Part shown: piece after piece, positions 1 through 6,997 of the stretch
Position numbering within the stretch: position 1 is the stretch's first letter
How the letters are laid out: every line of letters starts with the position of its first letter
DNA from: an uncultured Loktanella sp.
GTDB lineage: Bacteria > Pseudomonadota > Alphaproteobacteria > Rhodobacterales > Rhodobacteraceae
Direction of reading: 5' to 3'
Length of the DNA stretch: 8,680 nt
Assembly (NCBI GenBank): GCA_913061335.1
Contig: CAJXTP010000121.1
Span: 1-8,680, forward strand
Program-made: the position numbers and the translations under genes
Notes under the pieces: generated by a model
Databases searched by the model: none
Seen by the model: only the letters and a program-made list of their open reading frames with translations
What the model was told of the DNA's origin: nothing

Positions 1-46
1 AGATGTAGAGAGGTCTCGTGGGCTCGGAGATGTGTATAAGAGACAG
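1..46 (+). other. Illumina Nextera adapter left on the contig end (artefact)
   Basis: This stretch is synthetic library sequence. Bases 1-4 (AGAT) match the end of the P7 flow-cell primer. Bases 5-12 (GTAGAGAG) fit an 8-base i7 index and match, from memory, the one in Nextera primer N707. Bases 13-46 match the Nextera read-2 transposase adapter, and bases 28-46 are the 19-bp Tn5 mosaic end AGATGTGTATAAGAGACAG. The order primer, index, adapter, insert is that of a finished library molecule, so an untrimmed read end was assembled into the contig. Translations of this part give the peptides MCIRDR and MYKRQ, familiar adapter-derived artefacts in protein databases. Real genomic sequence begins at 47. 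Confidence 0.98.
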
Positions 47-127
47 AGATTGTTCATTCAGCGATCCGCAGCCAACAAGCCCTACGACAGCAAGCGCGCT
101 GATCATTCGAAATGCCATCTTTGTCAT
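47..127 (-). CDS. N-terminal fragment of a lipoprotein, probably YjbF/GfcB-like
   Basis: Only the first 27 codons are present; the rest is lost at the adapter junction at 46/47. The peptide starts MTKMAFRMISALAVVGLVGC, a lipoprotein signal peptide: basic n-region, hydrophobic core, then a lipobox LVGC with the lipidated Cys at bases 68-70. It should be an outer-membrane or periplasm-facing lipoprotein. I chose the ATG at 125-127 because GGAG at 137-140 lies 9 nt upstream. In-frame ATGs at 136 and 133 are possible but sit too close to that site, and the one at 136 would overlap the yjbH stop as ATGA. The gene follows yjbH by 5 bp and is surely co-transcribed. In enterobacterial yjbEFGH and gfcABCD operons the lipoprotein next to YjbH/GfcD is YjbF/GfcB, so that identity is inferred from context alone; the visible residues do not prove it. 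Confidence 0.7.
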
Positions 128-132
128 CGTCA

Positions 133-2283
133 TCATCTCCAAAAACGTCCCCACGTATCGGTCATGTCAGCGACGTGCCCAGCGCGGACAGTTTCATACA
201 AGCGTCCGTCAACCGTAAGGCGTGCTCCACCGTCACGCGACAAGGACCGCAACGTCGTGCTGACATCTTTGCGAGACGGCGATCCAATGAAATAATCATA
301 GGGAATCGTAACCCGAATTCCCTTGTCAAATGACCCTTCACCAAATTGATCAAACGGCATGTCTGTCAATGTGAAATACCCACCGACACGCCAGCCGTTC
401 TGGAACTCGCGGTCCAAAGCAAACGTGCCGCCCCAGTCGCCAGCAAGATACCTGCCGACGTCTACCTGTGCCTGAAAACCTTTGCCCAAGTCATAATACG
501 CAGACAGGTGTCCGGTCGTAACTTGGTAGTCATATTCATCGAACTTAAATCCAACATCTCGGTTACGCAGCGCTGTGTAGTTTACCTCCGCGCCAATGGC
601 CAACCGGCTGTCGACTGGTTTCCAAAGCAACTCAGCCGAAACACCACCATACATGCGCTCCAGATATCCGACAGTGACGCGGCTATAAACATCTGGTGCA
701 ACACGCCCATAGTAAGCAAGCGTCAGGTTTTCTAAATTTGGCGTGCCATCACGACCAAAATAGGCCCCATCTGTGCGCACGTTGACATAATCGTTAGGGT
801 TATCAAAGAAAACTCCCCCTGGACGTTCACCCAACACACTTTGGGTCACAGAACCTGACAGCACCAGATTTTTGTTGAACGAGTACCGACCATCAAACTG
901 CAAACCTACATCTGCATTCACGGGACCGGAGGCGTCAAACAAGACCAAGGCCATATAAGGACCAATACCCCATTGCCATTTGTCGCTTTGGCTCGCGGCT
1001 GGTAAAAGACCATCGCTTGGCCCTGCGCTATCAAACGTGGCGCGCGCTAAAATGGCCCCGGACGCACCAACCGTATTTTCCAACTGTTCAATATCACTAC
1101 GGCGTAGCGTCGTTGCAGATAGTGGGATCCCGCGTTGCATAGGTTCAAACGTAAATATGTCGATAGACGCCGGCATCACTTGCGACATCATGCGAGCGAC
1201 GCGCCCGATCGCTTGAGCTTCGCTGCGATACTTGTTGTTGGTAAATCTGACGCGTGCGCTTTGATCTGTAACTTCAAGACCGATCAGTGTGATGTCTTCA
1301 ATAGCCAAAAGCTGCGCCAAGGCCGCATGTAACGCAGGGGCGTTTGCACGATCCCATGTCGTCGCCGCAAGCGCATCTTGTGGGCGCACTCTGACAGGCG
1401 CAGGCGCACCATCAAGACCGCTATAAGATGGTCTGTTTTCGGGGTTCAACAGCATCGTTACGCCAAAAGAAAAATCACTGCCGTATAGATAGCCCGCGTT
1501 CACCTCGACGTTTGGCCGCGGACGGTAGGTCACGCCAAAATTGAGTGGGGACTTGATGTCTACCGCCGGTGTTAGTGGCTCTTCTAGATATGCGTTTGAT
1601 GAATACTCGAGTTTGACACCCAAATTGGGGGATATCTGATATTCTAGTCCACCAAAAACCGCCGCATCGCCACGGAAGAACTGATTGACGGAAATCATGC
1701 CGCCATTGCCGCCTTCGCCCCGCTCTTCATAGACCGGACGGGTATCAAAATATGAGCTAATGGCACCAAGCGGGTTACTGAACCCGTTGTTCGTGCCCAG
1801 ACGGCCCCAACCTAAACCCCCAGTGACGATTAGGTTTGGACCAAAGGATTTGGACGCAACAATATATTCAGACCCAAAGCGCCCTGTTCCTAAAAAGTCG
1901 CGCAAGCCGACTGCAATAGCGGGGATATACTGCGATTCATCGTTGAACCGGTAGTGAAGATCAAAGCTGCGGTCGAAGGTTTCGAACTCGGGATCTTCGA
2001 CATCTTTCGCATGCATATCCAGCACAGCATACCGGAAGCTGCCAGATAGCTTTGGAGTCAATTGATAGCTGAATGATGTCCGGTAACCGCCAGATCCAGC
2101 ATAAGCGAACGTCGCCGCGATGTCGCTGCGATCCGCGCTTTCCGCCGTCGGCATTTCGACCAACCCTGGTGTTCCAAAGACAGTATAGCTTGGCCCGTCT
2201 TGCGCAGAAGCCATGCCGCCAAACGCGATTGCCACACAAGATGCGCCGCCCGCCAAAATGGTCCGTAAATTCAGTCGCCGCAT
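133..2283 (-). CDS. yjbH: YjbH-family outer-membrane exopolysaccharide protein
   Basis: This gene encodes 716 aa, close to the roughly 700 aa of E. coli YjbH, the outer-membrane member of the yjbEFGH operon linked to exopolysaccharide production. I set the start at 2283 because GGGGGA at 2290-2295 is 6 nt upstream and the product then begins with a Sec signal peptide (MRRLNLRTILAGG..., cleavage after ASA at residue 27). The longer reading from 2394 would bury that signal. The mature N-terminus carries the family signature YTVFGTPGLVEMPTA. Residues about 28-280 alternate like beta strands and end in an aromatic FSFGVTMLL strand. About 281-435 is a mixed alpha/beta segment, and about 436-680 is a second beta-rich block starting at WQWGIGPY. 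This fits two beta domains joined by a periplasmic linker. The lipoprotein gene follows immediately. The likely role is polysaccharide export or surface attachment. The family call is firm; the mechanism is inferred. Confidence 0.88.
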   Translation of the reverse strand: MRRLNLRTILAGGASCVAIAFGGMASAQDGPSYTVFGTPGLVEMPTAESADRSDIAATFAYAGSGGYRTSFSYQLTPKLSGSFRYAVLDMHAKDVEDPEFETFDRSFDLHYRFNDESQYIPAIAVGLRDFLGTGRFGSEYIVASKSFGPNLIVTGGLGWGRLGTNNGFSNPLGAISSYFDTRPVYEERGEGGNGGMISVNQFFRGDAAVFGGLEYQISPNLGVKLEYSSNAYLEEPLTPAVDIKSPLNFGVTYRPRPNVEVNAGYLYGSDFSFGVTMLLNPENRPSYSGLDGAPAPVRVRPQDALAATTWDRANAPALHAALAQLLAIEDITLIGLEVTDQSARVRFTNNKYRSEAQAIGRVARMMSQVMPASIDIFTFEPMQRGIPLSATTLRRSDIEQLENTVGASGAILARATFDSAGPSDGLLPAASQSDKWQWGIGPYMALVLFDASGPVNADVGLQFDGRYSFNKNLVLSGSVTQSVLGERPGGVFFDNPNDYVNVRTDGAYFGRDGTPNLENLTLAYYGRVAPDVYSRVTVGYLERMYGGVSAELLWKPVDSRLAIGAEVNYTALRNRDVGFKFDEYDYQVTTGHLSAYYDLGKGFQAQVDVGRYLAGDWGGTFALDREFQNGWRVGGYFTLTDMPFDQFGEGSFDKGIRVTIPYDYFIGSPSRKDVSTTLRSLSRDGGARLTVDGRLYETVRAGHVADMTDTWGRFWR

Positions 2284-2447
2284 GATCAATCCCCCGAAAA
2301 ATCTGTGGCCAATGTGTAGCCGTCCCGTCACACGAATGGAATCCCGATTTGCCATATTCGGCATGGCCGACGAGATTTGTGACCTGTTCGCCACCTGATC
2401 CGCGTCTGATTAACATCCTTTTTACAGATTCATGCCAAAATGTATGG
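2284..2447. promoter_or_regulatory. Divergent intergenic region between yjbH and the sulfotransferase-like gene
   Basis: This 164-bp spacer must hold the promoters of both flanking genes. For yjbH, the best minus-strand candidate is TTGGCA (plus 2433-2438), an 18-nt spacer and GTTAAT (plus 2409-2414). That is five and four matches to the sigma-70 boxes and would give a leader of about 120 nt. For the plus-strand gene I see no good pair of boxes and no clear Shine-Dalgarno sequence before the ATG at 2448. A short inverted repeat, TCGGC-ATG-GCCGA (2358-2370), is too small to call an operator. Confidence 0.3.
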
Positions 2448-3110
2448 ATGATTGTATCACACGAACGTCGGTTTATCGTATTTGCAGATCCACTTGGTGC
2501 TGGGGACAGCGTTTTGCGTGCGCTATCTCCTTGGGGCGACGTCGAGATTGTGAAACAGCGCGATCGAAACAGCGCAAATCCGTTCTTTTACGGCATGACC
2601 CCTCAAGAGGCAGAGTGGCAGTTCGACTGCATGGGGCTTGCTTTTCGCAGCTATTTGCGCGTTTCAATGACTGAACATCCATTTTCACGATTAACCCGCC
2701 TGTATGATCGAATTGCCCAGACCGACGCAATTTGGCAGATGCGGCAAATGGCGGGCATAGGGTTGCCCAATTTTCAAAGCTGGCTGCGCAACACAAAACC
2801 TGATGGTATCGGCGCCGGCACTCGCAACAGCCCGCGTTGGCGCAGGCACGGGGCATGGTCCGCAAAAGCATGGGAGGCTGGCAAAATAGGCCATACCGTC
2901 CGTACAGAGGCCATAGAAGAAGACCTTTCGCCAGTCTTGGTCGAACTCGGCATCGCCCCCAGCTTCAATACAGCCCATACCAGCATGTCGGGCCAAGACG
3001 CGTGGATGGATAGATACAACACTGGTGCGACGTCAATGATGATCGACCGCTATGGATGGGACATGGCGCAGTTTGGCTATGTTGCACCGCGCTTTCGGCA
3101 CGCGGCCTAG
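2448..3110 (+). CDS. Degenerate sulfotransferase-family protein
   Basis: This is a 220-aa protein of unknown function with the layout of the small Rhodobacterales sulfotransferase family. The N-terminus MIVSHERRFIVF corresponds to the family's first strand, and residues 13-21 (ADPLGAGDS) sit where active members have HIPKTGGTS, the loop binding the PAPS 5'-phosphosulfate. The Lys and Thr are replaced by Leu16 and Gly17. Residues 75-86 (TEHPFSRLTRLY) match the 3'-phosphate motif VRNPWDRAVSLY, but its Arg is Glu76 and its Ser is Arg84. The C-terminus (IDRYGWDMAQFGY) also resembles family ends. So the fold is probably retained while PAPS binding is doubtful. I chose the ATG at 2448 from this N-terminal similarity; no strong ribosome binding site precedes it. 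There is no signal peptide, so it is probably cytoplasmic. Its stop overlaps the stop of the convergent flavoprotein gene. The match is from motif layout only, and an unrelated fold is possible. Confidence 0.6.
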   Translation: MIVSHERRFIVFADPLGAGDSVLRALSPWGDVEIVKQRDRNSANPFFYGMTPQEAEWQFDCMGLAFRSYLRVSMTEHPFSRLTRLYDRIAQTDAIWQMRQMAGIGLPNFQSWLRNTKPDGIGAGTRNSPRWRRHGAWSAKAWEAGKIGHTVRTEAIEEDLSPVLVELGIAPSFNTAHTSMSGQDAWMDRYNTGATSMMIDRYGWDMAQFGYVAPRFRHAA

Positions 3111-4255
3111 CCCGCAATCGCCTGCAACGCCGCCGCCCGCCCCGAAGCAAGGCAGCCACTGATCAAATAGCCACCTGTTGGTGCTTCCCAGTCCAACATT
3201 TCACCAGCCACAAAAACTGTGGGATGGCTTTTCAGCATGAAACCATCGAGTGCCGAAAACATCACGCCGCCTGCACTGGATATCGCCTGATCAATTGGAC
3301 GCGGCCCATTGTGCGGTATTGGGAGCGCCTTAATTAGTGGTGCCAAGTCATCGGGAAATGGCCGTCCGAATTCAGACAAAAGCGCGATGCGTTGTGGGTC
3401 CAACCGCAGGGTTTTACGAAGATGGTTCGACAAGCTGGTCTTTCCCCGCGGACGCGAAAGTGCCGCCGCGATTTTTGACACCGGCCAGTCGGGCATCAGG
3501 TCGATCCTTAATGCCGCCCCTTCACGCAAGGCGCGGCTGATCGCGTAAATTCCGCCGCCTTCAAGGCCTTGCGCTGAAATCACAGCCTCGCCGCGCGACA
3601 CGGTATCACCCGCATATAGCGCGACAGATTTAATCGGCTTTCCGAAATGCGGGGCCATATGTGTCGACCAATCGACAACGAATCCCATATTTGCAGGCGC
3701 GAACGGTGCCACATCATCCGTCAGGTATTTCGCCCACTCCCCATTTGATCCAAGCCGCGACCAGCTTGCGCCGCCCAGAGCCAAAATCGTGCGCGATGGA
3801 TTAAGCGTGGTGCGACCAGAGGGTGTATCAAACACCGCCTGCCCGTCCTCCCATCCGGTCCAACGCCAGCGCGTTTGTAACGTCACGCCCAAATCGGTCA
3901 ACCGCGCCATCCAAGCCCGCAAAAGCGGTGATGCCTTCATCGATTTCGGAAATACGCGCCCTGTTGATCCGGTGAATAGCGGCTGCCCCAACCCGTCGGC
4001 CCACGCCATAATTTCTACCGGGCCAAAGGCCGTAACAGCATCGCGCATTGCACCCGAGATATCGCCAAAAGCAGCCAGAAAACTGTCAGGGTCTTCGTTC
4101 TTAGTGAGGTTCAACCCGGATTTTCCAGCCATCAAAAACTTGCGCCCGACGGACGGCATTGCGTCCACAATCGTTACAGTCATTCCAGCTGCTGCAAGCA
4201 CCTCGGCGGCCATCAACCCCGCGGGTCCGGCACCAATAATTAGCGCATCTTTCAT
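3107..4255 (-). CDS. NAD(P)/FAD-dependent oxidoreductase, HI0933/BaiN/PP_4765-like flavoprotein
   Basis: The gene encodes 382 aa of a predicted cytoplasmic flavoprotein. An N-terminal dinucleotide fold is clear: the strand LIIGAGPAGL has the GxGxxG at residues 8-13, and acidic Asp31 at the end of the second strand should bind the FAD ribose. Residues 37-51 (GRKFLMAGKSGLNLT) are the hallmark of the HI0933/YhiN/BaiN group. The C-terminus holds the second FAD-contacting motif, with GE at 351-352, GGY at 361-363 and SGRAA after it. The length fits the shorter PP_4765-type branch (about 375-380 aa) better than the roughly 400-aa YhiN branch. The physiological substrate of this branch is not known to me. 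The start ATG overlaps the mscS-like stop as ATGA, with GGGA 7 nt upstream inside that gene, so translation is probably coupled. It is the last gene of the minus-strand cluster. Confidence 0.88.
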   Translation of the reverse strand: MKDALIIGAGPAGLMAAEVLAAAGMTVTIVDAMPSVGRKFLMAGKSGLNLTKNEDPDSFLAAFGDISGAMRDAVTAFGPVEIMAWADGLGQPLFTGSTGRVFPKSMKASPLLRAWMARLTDLGVTLQTRWRWTGWEDGQAVFDTPSGRTTLNPSRTILALGGASWSRLGSNGEWAKYLTDDVAPFAPANMGFVVDWSTHMAPHFGKPIKSVALYAGDTVSRGEAVISAQGLEGGGIYAISRALREGAALRIDLMPDWPVSKIAAALSRPRGKTSLSNHLRKTLRLDPQRIALLSEFGRPFPDDLAPLIKALPIPHNGPRPIDQAISSAGGVMFSALDGFMLKSHPTVFVAGEMLDWEAPTGGYLISGCLASGRAAALQAIAG

Positions 4256-5562
4256 TGTGGCATCCCGCCCTTTATCTCAATCACACGGTGTGGATATGGT
4301 ATTTCGATGCCATTGTCGCGCAAGGCATTCCAGACAAGAAACAGAACGTCGGACGTGTATTTGTTTTTGCCATCATCGATCCCGTTGACCCAAAATTCGA
4401 CCACAAAGTCGATGCCGCTATCACCAAATCCACGCAGCTCGCAATCGGGTGGTTCTGGCGCATCAAGCACACCAGGATGCGTGACTACTGCGGCTTCGAT
4501 GATTGCGGGGACCGCGTTTATGTCGGTGTCATAGCTGACCGAAAATGCGGCTTCTAGTCGGTTGGCCGATCCAGAGTCAGAATAATTCACAACGCGCGTT
4601 GTGATGAAATCTTCGTTAGGGACGACTATCCAGCGCCCATCGAATGTCTCTAGGAAAGTTGCGCGCGCAGTCAATTTGATGATCGTGCCCGCCTCGCCGC
4701 CGTCCAGTTCGACGTAGTCGCCGACGGTCGCCTGCCCTTCGACCAACAAGATCACGCCCGAGATAAAGTTCGACGCGATCTTTTGCAGACCAAAGCCCAG
4801 ACCCACACCAATAGCCCCACCCAAGACAGCCAAGGTCCTAAGGTCGATACCCATGATGTTCATCAGCAAAAGAAACGCAAAGCCGAAGATGCTAAATTCT
4901 GCGACCTTGGTCAGTAATTGCCGGATAGCGGGTCGTATTTTTTGCCGCTCAATATAGTCAGCTGACTGCGTGTTTGACCAATGCCCAAGCCAAAACAATA
5001 GGCTGCCTGCGATGATACCGCGCACGACGGCCAACACACTGAACCCGATATTCCCAATGCTAACCCGCGTTTCGGAAAGCCCCAGAATGACCGGATCAAG
5101 AATGCCCAGCGCATAAAGTGCGCCCACGGGGATGACGACGAACTTTCCAAGCAGGTGCAGGAAAGGGTCGGTCAAAATGTCCCGTGCGAACGCCCGCAGC
5201 GCGAGGAACAGAAACACCCGTTTCCCGAATGCAATGACGGCCCCAGACCCGAACAATGACCGCGCCACTTGCTCGCCGATTGCCGTAAAACCATACGCGA
5301 AAAGCGGCAACAGCAATGGCAAGAACATCAGCACATAGCGCCGGATTTTCGCCAATAGGCTCGTGTTGTCTTCGGGCGGGGTTAGCAGGGCAGCTAAACG
5401 CGGCGTCACGAACCGGTTGACCAACCATGCCAATACATACGCGCCAACGAGCATCGCAAATTGCACCCATGCCGCGGGCGACAAAAGCCACCCCATTGCA
5501 AGGTCATAGCCGGTGCCGAACATCTCAGTGGCCTGCCCGACCAACGCGTTTGGTTCTTCCAT
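4252..5562 (-). CDS. MscS-family mechanosensitive ion channel
   Basis: This is a 436-aa inner-membrane channel, expected to open under membrane tension and release solutes on hypo-osmotic shock. Hydrophobic helices are visible at about 32-49, 74-96, 108-130, 139-161, 172-195 and 220-238, ahead of the Gly/Ala-rich pore helix at about 241-275. That helix holds GLGFGLQKIASNFISG (254-269), the MscS TM3 signature. The cytoplasmic beta domain follows (VGDYVELDGGEAGTI, then WIVVPNEDF), and the C-terminal alpha/beta part ends IEIPYPHRVIEIKGG. With additional N-terminal helices it is longer than E. coli MscS (286 aa), like many alphaproteobacterial members. I took the start at 5562, preceded by AGGGA at 5572-5576; a reading from 5619 would add 19 residues with no sign of conservation. 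It lies 61 bp after the crotonase gene and overlaps the flavoprotein start by 4 bp. No regulatory site is evident in the gap. Confidence 0.93.
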   Translation of the reverse strand: MEEPNALVGQATEMFGTGYDLAMGWLLSPAAWVQFAMLVGAYVLAWLVNRFVTPRLAALLTPPEDNTSLLAKIRRYVLMFLPLLLPLFAYGFTAIGEQVARSLFGSGAVIAFGKRVFLFLALRAFARDILTDPFLHLLGKFVVIPVGALYALGILDPVILGLSETRVSIGNIGFSVLAVVRGIIAGSLLFWLGHWSNTQSADYIERQKIRPAIRQLLTKVAEFSIFGFAFLLLMNIMGIDLRTLAVLGGAIGVGLGFGLQKIASNFISGVILLVEGQATVGDYVELDGGEAGTIIKLTARATFLETFDGRWIVVPNEDFITTRVVNYSDSGSANRLEAAFSVSYDTDINAVPAIIEAAVVTHPGVLDAPEPPDCELRGFGDSGIDFVVEFWVNGIDDGKNKYTSDVLFLVWNALRDNGIEIPYPHRVIEIKGGMPQ

Positions 5563-5623
5563 GTGCGACCGTCCCTGTCTGGTTTGGGGTCTAGTGCCCT
5601 TTGTAAGAAGGCAAATCAAGCAT

Positions 5624-6226
5624 TCAGATCATTCGCTTGATAGCGGAGATATGCGTGTGGGACGCGCCCAATGCGTCAGTTGCCAATGCTTTCGTCGTTC
5701 CGATCAGGTTTTCTGCAGTTACGATTTGATCCACCAAACCCCATCCAAGGCCTTCGCTCGCAGGCACCTTTTGCCCAGCCATCAGGATGAGTTTTGCACG
5801 CGATGGGCCAACCAAGGCCCGCATCCGCTTCACATCACTGGGTTGCGGCAAGAACCCCAACCGCATGACGGGGTAAAAGAATTTGGCGTCGGGCACCGAT
5901 ATGCGCAGATCACAGGCAAGCACCATTCCCATGGCACCGCCCGCAACTGTCCCGTTAATCGCCGCAATCGTCAGGCCCGCATAGTTTGCGACCGCACCCG
6001 AAAGACGTTCCCACAGTGGACTAGTTGCAAGTCCGGCGCGCGCTGCATCCAGATCAGCACCAGCACTAAAAACCCGTCCTGTACCCGTCAAAATCAAGAC
6101 CTTGGCGGTTGCCCCTTCGACGGTGTCGGCAAGCGTATGCAACATTTCAGGCGTCAATGCGTTTGCTTTGTCGGGCCGGTCCAACGTGATGATCAGGCAA
6201 TTGCCGTCTGTGGTGCTGTGGATCAC
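5624..6226 (-). CDS. Enoyl-CoA hydratase/isomerase (crotonase-fold) family protein lacking both catalytic Glu
   Basis: The gene encodes 200 aa with the crotonase signature, shorter than typical 255-260-aa hydratases; the C-terminal helical region is reduced. The N-terminus has the family's ITLDRPDKANAL. The CoA-binding/oxyanion segment FSAGADL is at residues 53-59, and the second oxyanion segment INGTVAGGAMG at 90-100, with Gly97 in the peptide-NH position. Aligned by eye to rat enoyl-CoA hydratase, Glu144 corresponds to Gly100 and Glu164 to Val120. Neither catalytic acid is present, so simple hydration of enoyl-CoA is unlikely. Another CoA reaction using the oxyanion hole, or a non-catalytic role, is possible. 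Translation starts at a GTG that overlaps the SDR stop as GTGA. There is no strong ribosome binding site, so coupling to the SDR is likely, and a shared substrate is plausible. The family call is firm; the reaction is unknown. Confidence 0.88.
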   Translation of the reverse strand: MIHSTTDGNCLIITLDRPDKANALTPEMLHTLADTVEGATAKVLILTGTGRVFSAGADLDAARAGLATSPLWERLSGAVANYAGLTIAAINGTVAGGAMGMVLACDLRISVPDAKFFYPVMRLGFLPQPSDVKRMRALVGPSRAKLILMAGQKVPASEGLGWGLVDQIVTAENLIGTTKALATDALGASHTHISAIKRMI

Positions 6227-6981
6227 GATAGGCCAACCAAATCACGGATCGCCTGCTCGCGCAGCGACACATCGGTCCCGAGATATTCATCCGCTTGCGG
6301 CGAGCACATCCAAACCAACGCCTTTGCGGGCCATTCGGGCGGGATGTGATCGGACCAATCCATCTGGCTGACCGGATTGATGCCCGACGCCTTGATCTTG
6401 CGCTGCATCTCGGTCGCGACGGTTCCAGGTGAAAGGCCCATGATCCGCAATCCTTGTGCGCGGGCCTCGTTATCGGCGGCGCGTGTCAGCATATATGCGG
6501 CGGCTTTGGAGCTACAGTATCCCGACCATCCCTCAACGGGACCGTGGGCTGCACCTGATGACACTGTCAAAATCGTGCCGTGCCCTTGTTGGATCATCCC
6601 AGGCATGACCGCGCGCATCCCGTAATAGACCCCTTTGACGTTGATATCGATCAGCCGTCCCCACGCTTCGGGATCAGTATCTGCGAGGTTCCCGATCGGA
6701 TCGACCACGCCTGCATTGCCGACCAACACATCCAGCCCGCCAAAAGCTGCAGCGGTCGCGTTGACTGCGGCTTCTACTTCAGTGTGTCGAGACACGTCAC
6801 AAGGGATCGCCAATGCCCGAGGCCCGATGTCCCCAGCCGTCTGCGCGATCTCGTCAACGCTGCGTGCAATCAAGGCCACATTGGCGCCCGCATCAGCAAA
6901 CGCATAGGCCGCCGCTTTACCAATTCCGCGGCTTGCACCGGTGATTAGGACCGTTTTCCCGCTCAAATCAAAGTTTTTCAT
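6223..6981 (-). CDS. Short-chain dehydrogenase/reductase (SDR)
   Basis: This is a 252-aa classical SDR, a full-length cytoplasmic NAD(P)-dependent oxidoreductase of alcohol/ketone groups. The cofactor loop TGASRGIG is at residues 14-21. Arg40 just after the second strand (ARSVDE) favours NADP(H). Asp62-Val63 should contact the adenine and NAG is at 89-91. The catalytic tetrad is complete: Asn114, Ser142, Tyr155 and Lys159 (YCSSK). The PGTVATEM segment after the active site is the usual loop that closes on cofactor and substrate. The ATG at 6979-6981 has AAGGGA 6 nt upstream, an excellent ribosome binding site. It is the first gene of the minus-strand cluster and is translationally overlapped by the crotonase-like gene, suggesting a joint step in acyl-CoA, aromatic or alicyclic metabolism. 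The substrate cannot be read from the sequence; 3-oxoacyl-type reduction is one option. Confidence 0.93.
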   Translation of the reverse strand: MKNFDLSGKTVLITGASRGIGKAAAYAFADAGANVALIARSVDEIAQTAGDIGPRALAIPCDVSRHTEVEAAVNATAAAFGGLDVLVGNAGVVDPIGNLADTDPEAWGRLIDINVKGVYYGMRAVMPGMIQQGHGTILTVSSGAAHGPVEGWSGYCSSKAAAYMLTRAADNEARAQGLRIMGLSPGTVATEMQRKIKASGINPVSQMDWSDHIPPEWPAKALVWMCSPQADEYLGTDVSLREQAIRDLVGLS

Positions 6982-6997
6982 CGTTCATCCCTTTTTA

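Noticed and set aside
28..46. Tn5 mosaic end as evidence of a natural transposon
   Set aside because: It is the hyperactive mosaic end inside the full Nextera adapter with primer and index, and no transposase is present, so it is a library artefact.
18..333. Short plus-strand ORFs beginning in or near the first 46 bases
   Set aside because: Those starting at 18 and 32 initiate inside the Nextera adapter and translate to MCIRDR or MYKRQ; all run antisense to the lipoprotein and yjbH coding sequence.
2358..2370. Possible operator TCGGC-ATG-GCCGA upstream of yjbH
   Set aside because: 5-bp arms are expected by chance and match no regulator site I know.
2284..2394. Upstream start for yjbH at 2394 (37 extra residues)
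   Set aside because: It would put a polar extension before a clear signal peptide, and the start at 2283 has a much better ribosome binding site.
1961..2416. 151-aa minus-strand ORF overlapping the yjbH N-terminus in another frame
   Set aside because: It has Cys/Arg-rich shadow composition and no motif, while the yjbH frame carries the signal peptide and family signature.
5513..6349. 278-aa plus-strand ORF opposite the crotonase and MscS genes
   Set aside because: It lies antisense to two well-recognised genes, its composition is Cys/Arg/His-rich and it shows no family motif; it is a shadow frame.
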